From NCBI GenBank assembly GCA_903920485.1, contig CAIXMG010000004.1, forward strand, positions 1 through 10,084: DNA of 10,084 nt. Direction: 5' to 3'. Of this stretch, positions 1 to 5,373 are shown piece by piece; the first letter of the stretch is position 1; the number at the start of each line of letters is the position of its first letter. The notes under the pieces are model-generated. The model searched no databases and was not told the origin of the DNA. It saw nothing but the letters and a program-made list of their open reading frames with translations. This DNA comes from an uncultured bacterium (GTDB lineage: Bacteria; Patescibacteriota; Minisyncoccia; Phycocordibacterales; UBA1006). A program made the translations under genes and the position numbers.

Positions 1-95
1 ATTATTGGAAAAACAGCGCCCGCAAGACGAGCTTTCAAGCAGTGTTTTTCCAACAATCCCTTCAATCACCTGGTGACAAGGAGCTTGATCTTCTT
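1..95 (-). ncRNA. Structured RNA or leader, 5' part only
   Basis: This is the stretch transcribed from the promoter at 102-130; it runs off the window, so neither its length nor its end is known. Two structures are visible: a hairpin at 59-81 (arms CCUU/AAGG around UCAC/GUGA) and an 11-bp stem pairing 43-53 with 5-15 (UUGGAAAAACA with UGUUUUUCCAA), which encloses two small hairpins. No credible ORF is seen on this strand. RNase P, tmRNA and SRP signature sequences were not found. It could be a free RNA or the leader of a gene to the left. A weak resemblance to the RNA at 3300-3565 (an AGAAxGAUxAAG-like start and UUGAAAG about 55-58 nt in) hints at a related family, but this is uncertain. Confidence 0.4.
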
Positions 96-101
96 AGGGC
101 C

Positions 102-130
102 AGTATAGCATACTCTGCATTATATGTCAA
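102..130 (-). promoter_or_regulatory. Strong leftward sigma70-type promoter
   Basis: Read on the minus strand there is a perfect -35 TTGACA (130-125), a 17-base spacer and a -10 TATACT (107-102) preceded by TGC, an extended -10. Transcription would start near 95 and run out of the window to the left. The box spacing and the extended -10 match those of the promoter at 3571-3599 almost base for base around both boxes. No open reading frame begins downstream, so a structural RNA or long leader is the likely product. Confidence 0.75.
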
Positions 131-200
131 GTATTAGGACCTCTTTTCCTGGGGATGGGAAAAACCCCAAAAAAGCTAGCATTTTGAGGCCTTATTCCTG

Positions 201-206
201 TATACT
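201..206 (+). promoter_or_regulatory. -10 box of pilB, near-leaderless
   Basis: TATACT lies at 201-206, which predicts a start of transcription near 213, three bases before the ATG at 216. There is no recognisable -35 at the proper distance and no Shine-Dalgarno. The position argues for the ATG at 216 rather than the upstream in-frame GTG at 207, which would lie before the transcript begins. Confidence 0.5.
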
Positions 207-215
207 GTGGCTAAT

Positions 216-2417
216 ATGGTCACCTATCACGAGGAAGAACAGGACAAGCTCATCAACGACCTCCGGACCGAGGAAGAGGAGTCGCTGACCCAAAAAATCG
301 CAAGCGACATCGGTGTTCCCTATGTCGACCTGACCGGAATGACCATCAACAGCGATGCCCTGCGCCTGATTGACGAGGCAACGGCGCGAAAGGCAGAGAT
401 GGCGAACTATTCCATGATCAGCAAGGCCATCGACGTTGCCGTAAAGTCCCCTACCAACCCTGACACGCTGGAAGAGATCAACAAGCTTGAAAAATTGGGT
501 TATTCAACAACCCTCCACATGGCATCACTCCGCAGTTTGACCAAGGCATGGGGGCGCTACAAGGATTTGTCCGCAAGTGAGGGCGCAAAAGGAGGACTCC
601 TCGACATTTCCGATGAGAACCTTCAGGAGATTGTTGCCAACGTCCACAAGGACGCCGACGTGGAGGCTCGCCTGAAGGAGATTTTCGAGCTGCATGACTC
701 ACACCAGATTTCGAAGATCATGGAAACGGTCTTCGGTTCCGCAATCGCGTTGGGATCGTCAGACGTGCACTTCGAGCCGGAAGAGGAATCGACCCACCTG
801 CGTCTTCGCGAGGACGGAATCCTGCAAAAGGTCGCGGAAATCGAGCCGGTCTTGTACCAGCGACTCTTGAACCGCGTAAAGTTCATTTCGGGAATGAAGC
901 TGACCGATACGGTCACCGCCCAGGACGGACGATTCACCATTATGTATAAGGGGATGGAAGTCGAAGTCCGTGTTGCCGTCGCGCCCGGTGCTTACAACGA
1001 ATCCATCGTACTGCGTATCCTCAACCCGGAAGGACTTGCCGTTGATTTTGAAAAATTGGGTATCCAGCCGAAGCTGTTCAAGGTACTTGAACATGAAATC
1101 GCGAAGCCGAACGGGATGATCCTGACGACCGGTCCGACCGGATCCGGTAAGACAACGACGCTGTATTCATTCCTTAAGAAAATTTATGATCCTGGAATCA
1201 AGATCATCACGATCGAGGATCCGATCGAGTACCATTTGGCCGGCATCACGCAGGAACAGGTGAACCACGAAAAGGGATTCGACTTCCAGGCGGGGCTTCG
1301 TGCCGCACTGCGTCAGGACCCCGACGTGATCATGGTCGGTGAAATCCGTGACAAGGAAACCGCGACGATTGCCGTTAACGCTTCGCTTACGGGACACATG
1401 GTGTTCTCCACCCTGCACACCAACAGTGCCGCCGGAACGATTCCCCGTCTGATCGATCTGGGTATCCAACCAGGAATCCTGGCTGCAGCACTTACCGTGT
1501 CGATTGCCCAGCGACTGCTGCGACGACTTTGTCCGGCATGCAAGAAGATCATCGAGCTTCCACCGAACCAGAAAGAACTCCTCATTAAAATCATCAAGAA
1601 CGCGGAGCGTATCGGCAAGGATCTTTCGGATCATAAGATCACCTCGGGCATGCCGATCGTCACGTACGGTCCTGTCGGATGCGAGAAATGCAGTAACACG
1701 GGATACAAGGGTCGCGTGGGACTCTTTGAGGCAATCCTTACCGACGACATGATTTCGGAAATCATGGTCAAGGTTCCCCCACCGAGCGAGCGCGACATCA
1801 AGCGCGCTGCCGAACACCAGAAGATCCTTACCATGATCGAGGACGGCATGGTCAACATTGTCACGGGAGAGACGTCGTTCGACGAGGTGCAAAGCACGGT
1901 AGATCTTGCCGAGGACGTCGAGGAAAACATCGGGATGGACAACGCGAATATGCATCATGAGGAACCTTCCCAGACATCACCGTACCCCACCGCTCCTCGC
2001 GGAGCCTCGGAGCACCTCCCCTTGGCAGGGGAGGACCACGTAAACGCGATCAATAACCCTGCCGAGATCCGTCCCAACCTGTCGTCAAACGGCGAGGAAG
2101 TCTCCCTCCTCATCGACTACCTGAAGATGCTTGAGGCACAGCAACAAGCCACACCGAATGTCGGCATCGCCGACAAGGTCGCGCGCGCGCAGCACATGAT
2201 CATCTCGATCCTCGAGAACACACCTGACCTTGAAAATCTTTTTGCGGGACGCGACCCGAAAGTCGCCGTGCGCGACGAGATCGAAGGATTGATGAACGAA
2301 TTGAAATCGCTCGAAACGGATCAGGTGAAAAATCCTTCGATGGGAATCGCAGATAAGATCGCATCAATCCGAAACACCATACAATCGATGCATGGTGAAG
2401 TGGCCAAGCAAATGTAA
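216..2417 (+). CDS. pilB: PilB/GspE-family type IV pilus assembly ATPase
   Basis: Hexameric cytoplasmic ATPase expected to power pilin polymerisation from the inner face of the membrane. Numbered from ATG 216 (733 residues), residues about 25-120 resemble the T2SSE N-terminal domain and the ATPase core spans about 160-560. Visible motifs are Walker A GPTGSGKT (306-313), the Asp box IEDPIEY (333-339), the Walker B region GEIRD (375-379), the His box TGHMVFSTLHTN (392-403), and a zinc tetracysteine of two CxxC pairs (439/442 and 489/492). The protein continues about 170 residues past the core: residues 588-608 are encoded by a dispersed DNA repeat, and 630-666 and 690-725 are two copies of a helical unit sharing GIADK. 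Most PilB proteins end soon after the core at about 560-580 residues. It stands alone, without pilT or pilC. Family identity is secure; GspE rather than PilB naming is a matter of taste. Confidence 0.93.
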   Translation: MVTYHEEEQDKLINDLRTEEEESLTQKIASDIGVPYVDLTGMTINSDALRLIDEATARKAEMANYSMISKAIDVAVKSPTNPDTLEEINKLEKLGYSTTLHMASLRSLTKAWGRYKDLSASEGAKGGLLDISDENLQEIVANVHKDADVEARLKEIFELHDSHQISKIMETVFGSAIALGSSDVHFEPEEESTHLRLREDGILQKVAEIEPVLYQRLLNRVKFISGMKLTDTVTAQDGRFTIMYKGMEVEVRVAVAPGAYNESIVLRILNPEGLAVDFEKLGIQPKLFKVLEHEIAKPNGMILTTGPTGSGKTTTLYSFLKKIYDPGIKIITIEDPIEYHLAGITQEQVNHEKGFDFQAGLRAALRQDPDVIMVGEIRDKETATIAVNASLTGHMVFSTLHTNSAAGTIPRLIDLGIQPGILAAALTVSIAQRLLRRLCPACKKIIELPPNQKELLIKIIKNAERIGKDLSDHKITSGMPIVTYGPVGCEKCSNTGYKGRVGLFEAILTDDMISEIMVKVPPPSERDIKRAAEHQKILTMIEDGMVNIVTGETSFDEVQSTVDLAEDVEENIGMDNANMHHEEPSQTSPYPTAPRGASEHLPLAGEDHVNAINNPAEIRPNLSSNGEEVSLLIDYLKMLEAQQQATPNVGIADKVARAQHMIISILENTPDLENLFAGRDPKVAVRDEIEGLMNELKSLETDQVKNPSMGIADKIASIRNTIQSMHGEVAKQM
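1977..2039 (+). repeat. Dispersed palindromic repeat, copy inside pilB
   Basis: This stretch is nearly identical to the reverse complement of 3223-3277. Shared blocks in order are TCACCGTACCCCACCGC, CTCGC, GCCTCGG, CACCTCCCCT and AGGGGAGGAC. The last part folds into a CCTCCCC/GGGGAGG hairpin. The two copies differ by small indels, yet this copy keeps the pilB frame open, adding about 21 residues (SPYPTAPRG and following) between the ATPase core and the C-terminal helical units. Confidence 0.8.
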
Positions 2418-2485
2418 AGTTGCTACAGTGATCTGGACCGCGAGTCAATCCCATCCCGCATGGTAGACGAATGGTTGTTTTGAAG

Positions 2486-2544
2486 AACGCTTGGGCATTA
2501 TCGAATGTAACGAAAGTTAGATTCCGTAGTGCTCAAGCGTTTTT
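2486..2544 (+). terminator. Long-hairpin terminator after pilB
   Basis: AACGCTTGGGCATTAT (2486-2501) pairs with the segment ending at 2541 (16 pairs, a few of them G-T). An inner part GAAT/ATTC and TAAC/GTTA is capped by a GAAA tetraloop, giving almost 28 paired steps, and a T run at 2540-2544 follows. It lies 70 bases past the pilB stop and fits an intrinsic terminator for that gene. The stem is unusually long for a terminator. Confidence 0.75.
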
Positions 2545-2568
2545 ATCTGTGAAATTTTCCTCTCCCGT

Positions 2569-2613
2569 CACGCCCCTGGCGTGCCACCCTCCCCACTATC
2601 GTGGGGAGGGGTG
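2569..2613. repeat. Two tandem C/G-rich hairpins
   Basis: The first hairpin is CACGCC (2569-2574), loop CCT, GGCGTG (2578-2583), a perfect 6-bp stem. The second pairs CCCTCCCCAC (2587-2596) with GTGGGGAGGG (2601-2610) around TATC. The CCTCCCC/GGGGAGG core is the same as in the dispersed repeat at 1977-2039 and 3223-3277, but the flanking part differs. It may be a distant or rearranged member of that family. No coding capacity is seen here. Confidence 0.55.
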
Positions 2614-2636
2614 AAACTTTAAACTATTTTCAAAAT

Positions 2637-2669
2637 AAAAAGCGCCACATATAATATGTGTCGCTTTTT
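2637..2669. terminator. Bidirectional terminator between convergent genes
   Basis: AAAAAGCG (2637-2644) pairs with CGCTTTTT (2662-2669), then CACAT with ATGTG after one mismatch, around the loop ATAAT. A/T tracts on both sides let it act in both directions: as a backup for pilB and as the main terminator of the leftward gene whose stop is at 2687. Confidence 0.85.
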
Positions 2670-2686
2670 ATTTAGTTTTCATTGCG

Positions 2687-3148
2687 TTACACCATAAGGT
2701 CAGCCGGTGTTTGGGGAATTGCCATCAGCTGATTGAGATACTTGGCATATTCGTGAGCGCACTCTTCCCAGGTGCCTTCCATGTCGTGACGAATGCCTTC
2801 TCCCCTAAACAGACTGAGGTCAGTATTGTCTATCGGAATGTTCATACTGGCCCTGTTGCCTAAAAAGAAGCAGATGGTTCCTTCATCTTCACATGTTGGG
2901 TCGCTTTTCGGATCATACAGACGAGCCGCCGAGGCCGGAAATTCGATACGGAAAACTTCACTGTCTTCTGTTACCAGGAGTTCGGCCTCTTCGGCGTTCA
3001 TCACGGTTGCCACGTGATAGCAGTTAGGATGTACGGCCTTCAAGGAGCTGGTCAGCATGTTGACCCACCCGTTGAGTAGTTCTACTGACTTTCCGTCTTC
3101 GAGCATCTCCCTTATTTCCTGAGGGAGGTCAGGTATGTGATTTTGCAT
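2687..3148 (-). CDS. Hypothetical protein, 153 residues
   Basis: I do not recognise this family. The product is soluble-looking and acidic, with no signal peptide or membrane segment. It has four cysteines (43, 86, 93, 130) that are not arranged as a classical zinc finger, a predicted helical N-terminus (about 5-38), a middle rich in short hydrophobic strands (45-105), and a helical tail around 125-142. The reading is supported by its own promoter (3176-3204), a 21-base leader and a shared terminator just past the stop at 2687. The start at 3148 is the first ATG after the predicted transcription start. Neighbours give no functional clue, since pilB converges on it and the RNA unit upstream ends at its own terminator. 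Confidence 0.75.
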   Translation of the reverse strand: MQNHIPDLPQEIREMLEDGKSVELLNGWVNMLTSSLKAVHPNCYHVATVMNAEEAELLVTEDSEVFRIEFPASAARLYDPKSDPTCEDEGTICFFLGNRASMNIPIDNTDLSLFRGEGIRHDMEGTWEECAHEYAKYLNQLMAIPQTPADLMV

Positions 3149-3149
3149 G

Positions 3150-3204
3150 ATAAGGACGGTTTTATGTCCTTATTCTTAATATCATTTAATATCTGGTTTG
3201 TCAA
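3150..3204 (-). promoter_or_regulatory. Promoter and 5' leader hairpin of the 153-residue gene
   Basis: Minus strand: -35 TTGACA (3204-3199), 17-base spacer, -10 TATTAA (3181-3176) preceded by TGA (extended -10). Start of transcription is expected near 3169. ATAAGGAC (3173-3166) is complementary to GTCCTTAT (3157-3150), ending one base before the ATG. If transcription starts at 3169, the RNA keeps only GGAC/GUCC as a 5'-terminal hairpin. No Shine-Dalgarno is properly spaced. Confidence 0.65.
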
Positions 3205-3222
3205 TATAACTCACTTACGTTG

Positions 3223-3277
3223 TCCTCCCCTATATAGGGGAGGTGCCGAGGCCCTGCGAGGCGGTGGGGTACGGTGA
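3223..3277 (-). repeat. Dispersed palindromic repeat, intergenic copy
   Basis: In the minus orientation this copy begins TCACCGTACCCCACCGC and ends with the hairpin CCTCCCCTATATAGGGGAGG, matching 1977-2039 over almost its full length. It lies between the RNA terminator at 3300 and the promoter at 3204. A spurious minus-strand ORF running through it repeats the same PSPYPTA-like peptide as the pilB insert. Confidence 0.8.
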
Positions 3278-3299
3278 AGGTGTGACATCGGGTCGCAGC

Positions 3300-3320
3300 A
3301 AAAAACCACCCTTCGGTGGT
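3300..3320 (-). terminator. Intrinsic terminator of the non-coding RNA
   Basis: On the minus strand ACCACC (3320-3315), loop GAAG, GGTGGT (3310-3305) forms a perfect 6-bp stem followed by a run of T to 3300. It closes the transcript that begins near 3565. No leftward ORF that would justify it as a gene terminator ends here. Confidence 0.85.
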
Positions 3321-3565
3321 CTTTCGCATTTCATCAGATATTTCAAAGCACTAATCTCAAAGACATCTTTCCCCACCCGAGGGCAGGAACGATTCGCATA
3401 AGATAAGGAGAACCCCAGAAGACGGACCGGTACAAGCCGGAACACCAGAATATCCTCCCCGATGAGAATCAAGACCGCGAGATCCCGATCCCTTTGAGAT
3501 TGGTACTTTCAAACAACATTCCGTGGGGCGACAGGACCAACTATAGCAAGCCCTTATCTTTCTGC
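3300..3565 (-). ncRNA. Structured non-coding RNA of about 265 nt, family unknown
   Basis: The unit is complete: extended -10 promoter at 3571-3599 and intrinsic terminator at 3300-3320, with no convincing ORF between. The near-5' segment AAGAUAAGG (3560-3552) pairs perfectly with CCUUAUCUU (3408-3400), extended outward by GCA/UGC, closing a domain of about 160 nt. Inside, CCCCA and CGG (3528-3521) pair with UGGGG (3417-3413) and CCG (3425-3423), and CCGG-CUUGUA-CCGG makes a small hairpin. AAUCUCAAAG (3501-3492) is exactly complementary to CUUUGAGAUU (3362-3353), outside the closed domain: a pseudoknot, or an alternative to the local hairpin AUCUC-AAA-GGGAU. The rod-like closed domain recalls 6S RNA, but I cannot assign it; RNase P, tmRNA and SRP hallmarks are absent. 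It might instead be a regulated leader with a conditional terminator for the gene at 2687-3148, though that gene has its own promoter. Confidence 0.6.
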
Positions 3566-3570
3566 AACAA

Positions 3571-3599
3571 AGTATAGCATAATTAAAAATATAAGTCAA
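3571..3599 (-). promoter_or_regulatory. Strong leftward promoter of the non-coding RNA
   Basis: Minus strand: -35 TTGACT (3599-3594), 17-base spacer, -10 TATACT (3576-3571) with TGC before it. Start of transcription is expected near 3565. It shares TACTTGAC at the -35 and ATGCTATACT at the -10 with the promoter at 102-130, while the spacers differ. Such near-consensus promoters usually drive abundant stable RNAs. Confidence 0.8.
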
Positions 3600-3664
3600 G
3601 TACTTTGCCTCTAAGCAGTTCATTCTTCCGTCCAGATTCCTGATAAATCCTTTATTTACAATAT

Positions 3665-3702
3665 GGAATAGCGGGGCCGGCCATGGCCGGCCCCGCTATT
3701 CC
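3665..3702. repeat. Perfect 38-bp palindrome upstream of ruvB
   Basis: The 38 bases from GGAATAGCGG to CCGCTATTCC equal their own reverse complement with no spacer, centred on CCATGG. The inner part consists of GGCCGGCC repeats. It lies between the leftward RNA promoter and the ruvB -10 box and covers the expected ruvB -35 region. No T run follows on either strand, so it is not an ordinary terminator. It may be a protein-binding site, a mobile palindromic element, or an attenuating hairpin if transcription starts at an upstream TACAAT (3657-3662). Confidence 0.85.
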
Positions 3703-3717
3703 GAAAGTGTTCTATGA

Positions 3718-3723
3718 TATACT
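3718..3723 (+). promoter_or_regulatory. -10 box of ruvB, leaderless
   Basis: TATACT at 3718-3723 ends six bases before the ATG at 3730, so transcription should start at or within a base or two of the A of the start codon. There is no Shine-Dalgarno. The position where a -35 would lie is inside the palindrome and has no consensus. An alternative -10, TACAAT at 3657-3662, would give a leader of about 60 bases that includes the palindrome. Confidence 0.5.
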
Positions 3724-3729
3724 TACAAC

Positions 3730-4776
3730 ATGTCTCCTGATATAAACACCTCATCCCCATCTTTATCCCCAGACCCTGAAATGGTGAAGCCGTCCAGCCG
3801 AAGCATGGATTCAGACCTGCGTCCTTCGTCGTGGGACGACTATATCGGGCAGTCCGTCATCAAGGAAAACCTGCGGATTCTCCTTGGTGCGGCAAAAACG
3901 CGCAACCACGCCGCAGAACATTTGCTATTTTACGGTCCTCCAGGGCTGGGAAAGACGACCCTTGCCCATCTGATTGCCAAGGAAACCGACCGGCAGATGA
4001 AAATCACATCGGGACCGGCGATCGAAAAGGTCGGTGACCTCGCCAGCATTCTCACGAACCTCGCTCCCGGCGATATTGTGTTCATTGACGAGATCCACCG
4101 CTTGAACAAGATGATTGAGGAAGTCCTCTACCCTGCCATGGAATCCGGCGTCCTTGATATCATCATCGGAAAGGGTCCGAGTGCCCGCACCATCCAATTG
4201 GAACTGCCGCCGTTCACCATGATTGCCGCCACGACGCGCATGGCACTCATCTCGGCACCGCTTCGCAGCCGATTCTCAGGAGGAACGTTCCGCCTTGAAT
4301 TTTATTCCGTCGCCGAACTTGCCGAGATCATCAAGCGTTCCGCAAAACGCCTTGGCATAACGCTCGGTGACGATGCGATCATGGAAATCTCAAAGCGTAG
4401 CCGAAGCACCCCGCGAACCGCGAACTACTTCCTGAAGCGCGTGCGCGACTATGCGCAGGTCCACGAGACGACAATCACCCTTGATACCGTAAAAAAAGCA
4501 CTGGCACTGATCGGCATCGACGAACTGGGACTCAACCCATCGGATCGTGCGACGCTGCAAATCATTATTGAGAAGTTCGACGGCGGGCCAGTCGGCGTAA
4601 AGACAATCTCCGCGGCAACATCCGAAGAAGAAGCAACCGTTGAGGAAGTCATCGAACCTTATCTGATCCAGCTTGGCCTTCTCGAAAAAACGCCTCGCGG
4701 TCGCGTTGCCACAAAAAAAGCATACGACCACCTGAGCTACGATTATCCTGAAAACCGACAGGAGAAACTGCTATGA
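3730..4776 (+). CDS. ruvB: RuvB, Holliday junction branch migration helicase
   Basis: ATP-driven motor that, loaded by RuvA, pulls DNA arms through the Holliday junction during recombination repair. At 348 residues it is close to the usual 330-350. The AAA+ domain shows Walker A GPPGLGKT (69-76), Walker B with DEIHR (120-124), sensor AATTR (166-170) and an arginine-finger region APLRSRF (176-182). The small lid domain follows, then a C-terminal winged helix with the family segment GPVGVKT, EPYLIQLGLL and TPRGRVAT. The first 25 residues are a Ser/Pro-rich, poorly conserved lead; the start at 3730 is favoured by the -10 box six bases upstream. The stop codon overlaps ruvC by four bases (ATGA), so the two are co-transcribed and probably translationally coupled. 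ruvA is not in the window. Confidence 0.97.
   Translation: MSPDINTSSPSLSPDPEMVKPSSRSMDSDLRPSSWDDYIGQSVIKENLRILLGAAKTRNHAAEHLLFYGPPGLGKTTLAHLIAKETDRQMKITSGPAIEKVGDLASILTNLAPGDIVFIDEIHRLNKMIEEVLYPAMESGVLDIIIGKGPSARTIQLELPPFTMIAATTRMALISAPLRSRFSGGTFRLEFYSVAELAEIIKRSAKRLGITLGDDAIMEISKRSRSTPRTANYFLKRVRDYAQVHETTITLDTVKKALALIGIDELGLNPSDRATLQIIIEKFDGGPVGVKTISAATSEEEATVEEVIEPYLIQLGLLEKTPRGRVATKKAYDHLSYDYPENRQEKLL
4760..4764 (+). promoter_or_regulatory. Shine-Dalgarno of ruvC
   Basis: AGGAG lies eight bases before the ruvC ATG, within the end of ruvB. It is the clearest ribosome binding site in the window and belongs to the only internal operon gene, whereas unit-leading genes lack one. Confidence 0.75.
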
Positions 4777-5300
4777 GAATTCTTGGCATTGATCCTGGCT
4801 ACGAACGAATGGGGGTCGCGATCATCGAAAAATCAATGGGTGGCAAGGAAACCGTCATTTATTCTGACTGCGTCAGAACGTCGGCGAGGCTTTCGATGCC
4901 GGAACGACTTCTTATCATCGGCGACGCGGTTTCCCGAATCATCACCGAACACCATCCAGACGCGGCGGCAATCGAAGACCTGTATTTCGCAAAAAACACG
5001 ACGACGGCACTCACGGTCGCCGAGGCGCGAGGCGTCATCCAGTACGCGATCACGAAATCAGGCATCCCATGTACCAGTTATCACCCCAACGCGATCAAGA
5101 TTGCAGTCACAGGATACGGTGCCGCGAAAAAAGAAGATATCGCATTCATGATTCCGAAGCTTGTTGCCTTTGCGGATCAAGCCGCCTTCGCAGAGCCTGC
5201 GGCGGGCCGAGGAAAACTCGATGACGAGCTGGACGCGATTGCCGTCGCCCTCACCCACTTGGCGCATTCACGAGAATCTTATCCACAGATGGCACATTAG
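4773..5300 (+). CDS. ruvC: RuvC, Holliday junction resolvase
   Basis: Dimeric, metal-dependent endonuclease that cuts Holliday junctions delivered by RuvAB. It is 175 residues long, the normal size. The RNase H-like fold carries four expected acidic ligands: D7 in GIDPGYERMG, E68 in AIEDLYF, and D151 and D154 in DDELDAIAVALTH. The segment FAKNTTTALTVAEARG (72-87) is the typical DNA-contacting helix region. Between about residues 131 and 150 the protein is roughly 11 residues longer than E. coli RuvC, and this part (AAFAEPAAGRGK) is encoded by a G/C-rich, partly palindromic stretch (about 5180-5215) that could be an inserted repeat. The gene follows ruvB directly. No terminator is seen before the next small gene. 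Confidence 0.95.
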   Translation: MRILGIDPGYERMGVAIIEKSMGGKETVIYSDCVRTSARLSMPERLLIIGDAVSRIITEHHPDAAAIEDLYFAKNTTTALTVAEARGVIQYAITKSGIPCTSYHPNAIKIAVTGYGAAKKEDIAFMIPKLVAFADQAAFAEPAAGRGKLDDELDAIAVALTHLAHSRESYPQMAH

Positions 5301-5309
5301 TGCTTGCGC

Positions 5310-5338
5310 TTGAAAAGATATTCTGTTACAACTATGTC
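5310..5338 (+). promoter_or_regulatory. Possible promoter of the small acidic gene
   Basis: TTGAAA (5310-5315), 17-base spacer and TATGTC (5333-5338) would start transcription near 5345, about 29 bases before the ATG at 5374. The match is moderate; a nearby CATACT (5364-5369) is too close to the start codon to be used for it. The gene could also be read through from ruvBC, since no terminator intervenes. Confidence 0.4.
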
Positions 5339-5373
5339 GTTATCAGAACAAACGATATCGAACCATACTCACT

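Noticed and set aside
207..215. GTG start of pilB at 207
   Set aside because: It abuts the -10 box at 201-206 and would lie before the predicted transcription start near 213; the ATG at 216 fits better.
1167..1958. Minus-strand ORF of 263 codons opposite pilB
   Set aside because: Antisense shadow of the conserved ATPase core, with no promoter or start context of its own.
1977..3277. CRISPR array or transposon ends
   Set aside because: Only two full copies of the repeat are present, over 1 kb apart in opposite orientation, with no regular spacers, no transposase and no target duplications that I can see.
3230..3472. Minus-strand ORF of 80 codons
   Set aside because: It runs through the RNA's hairpin terminator and the dispersed repeat, and its composition is not protein-like; the stretch is better explained as non-coding RNA plus repeat.
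3300..3565. Assignment of the RNA as RNase P, tmRNA or SRP RNA
   Set aside because: The conserved sequences of these families (for example GAGGAAAGUC, the tRNA-like CCA end, or GGAAGGAAGC) are not found.
3357..3623. Minus-strand ORF of 88 codons
   Set aside because: It begins upstream of the strong promoter, so its start would not be on the transcript, and it overlaps the base-paired RNA domain.
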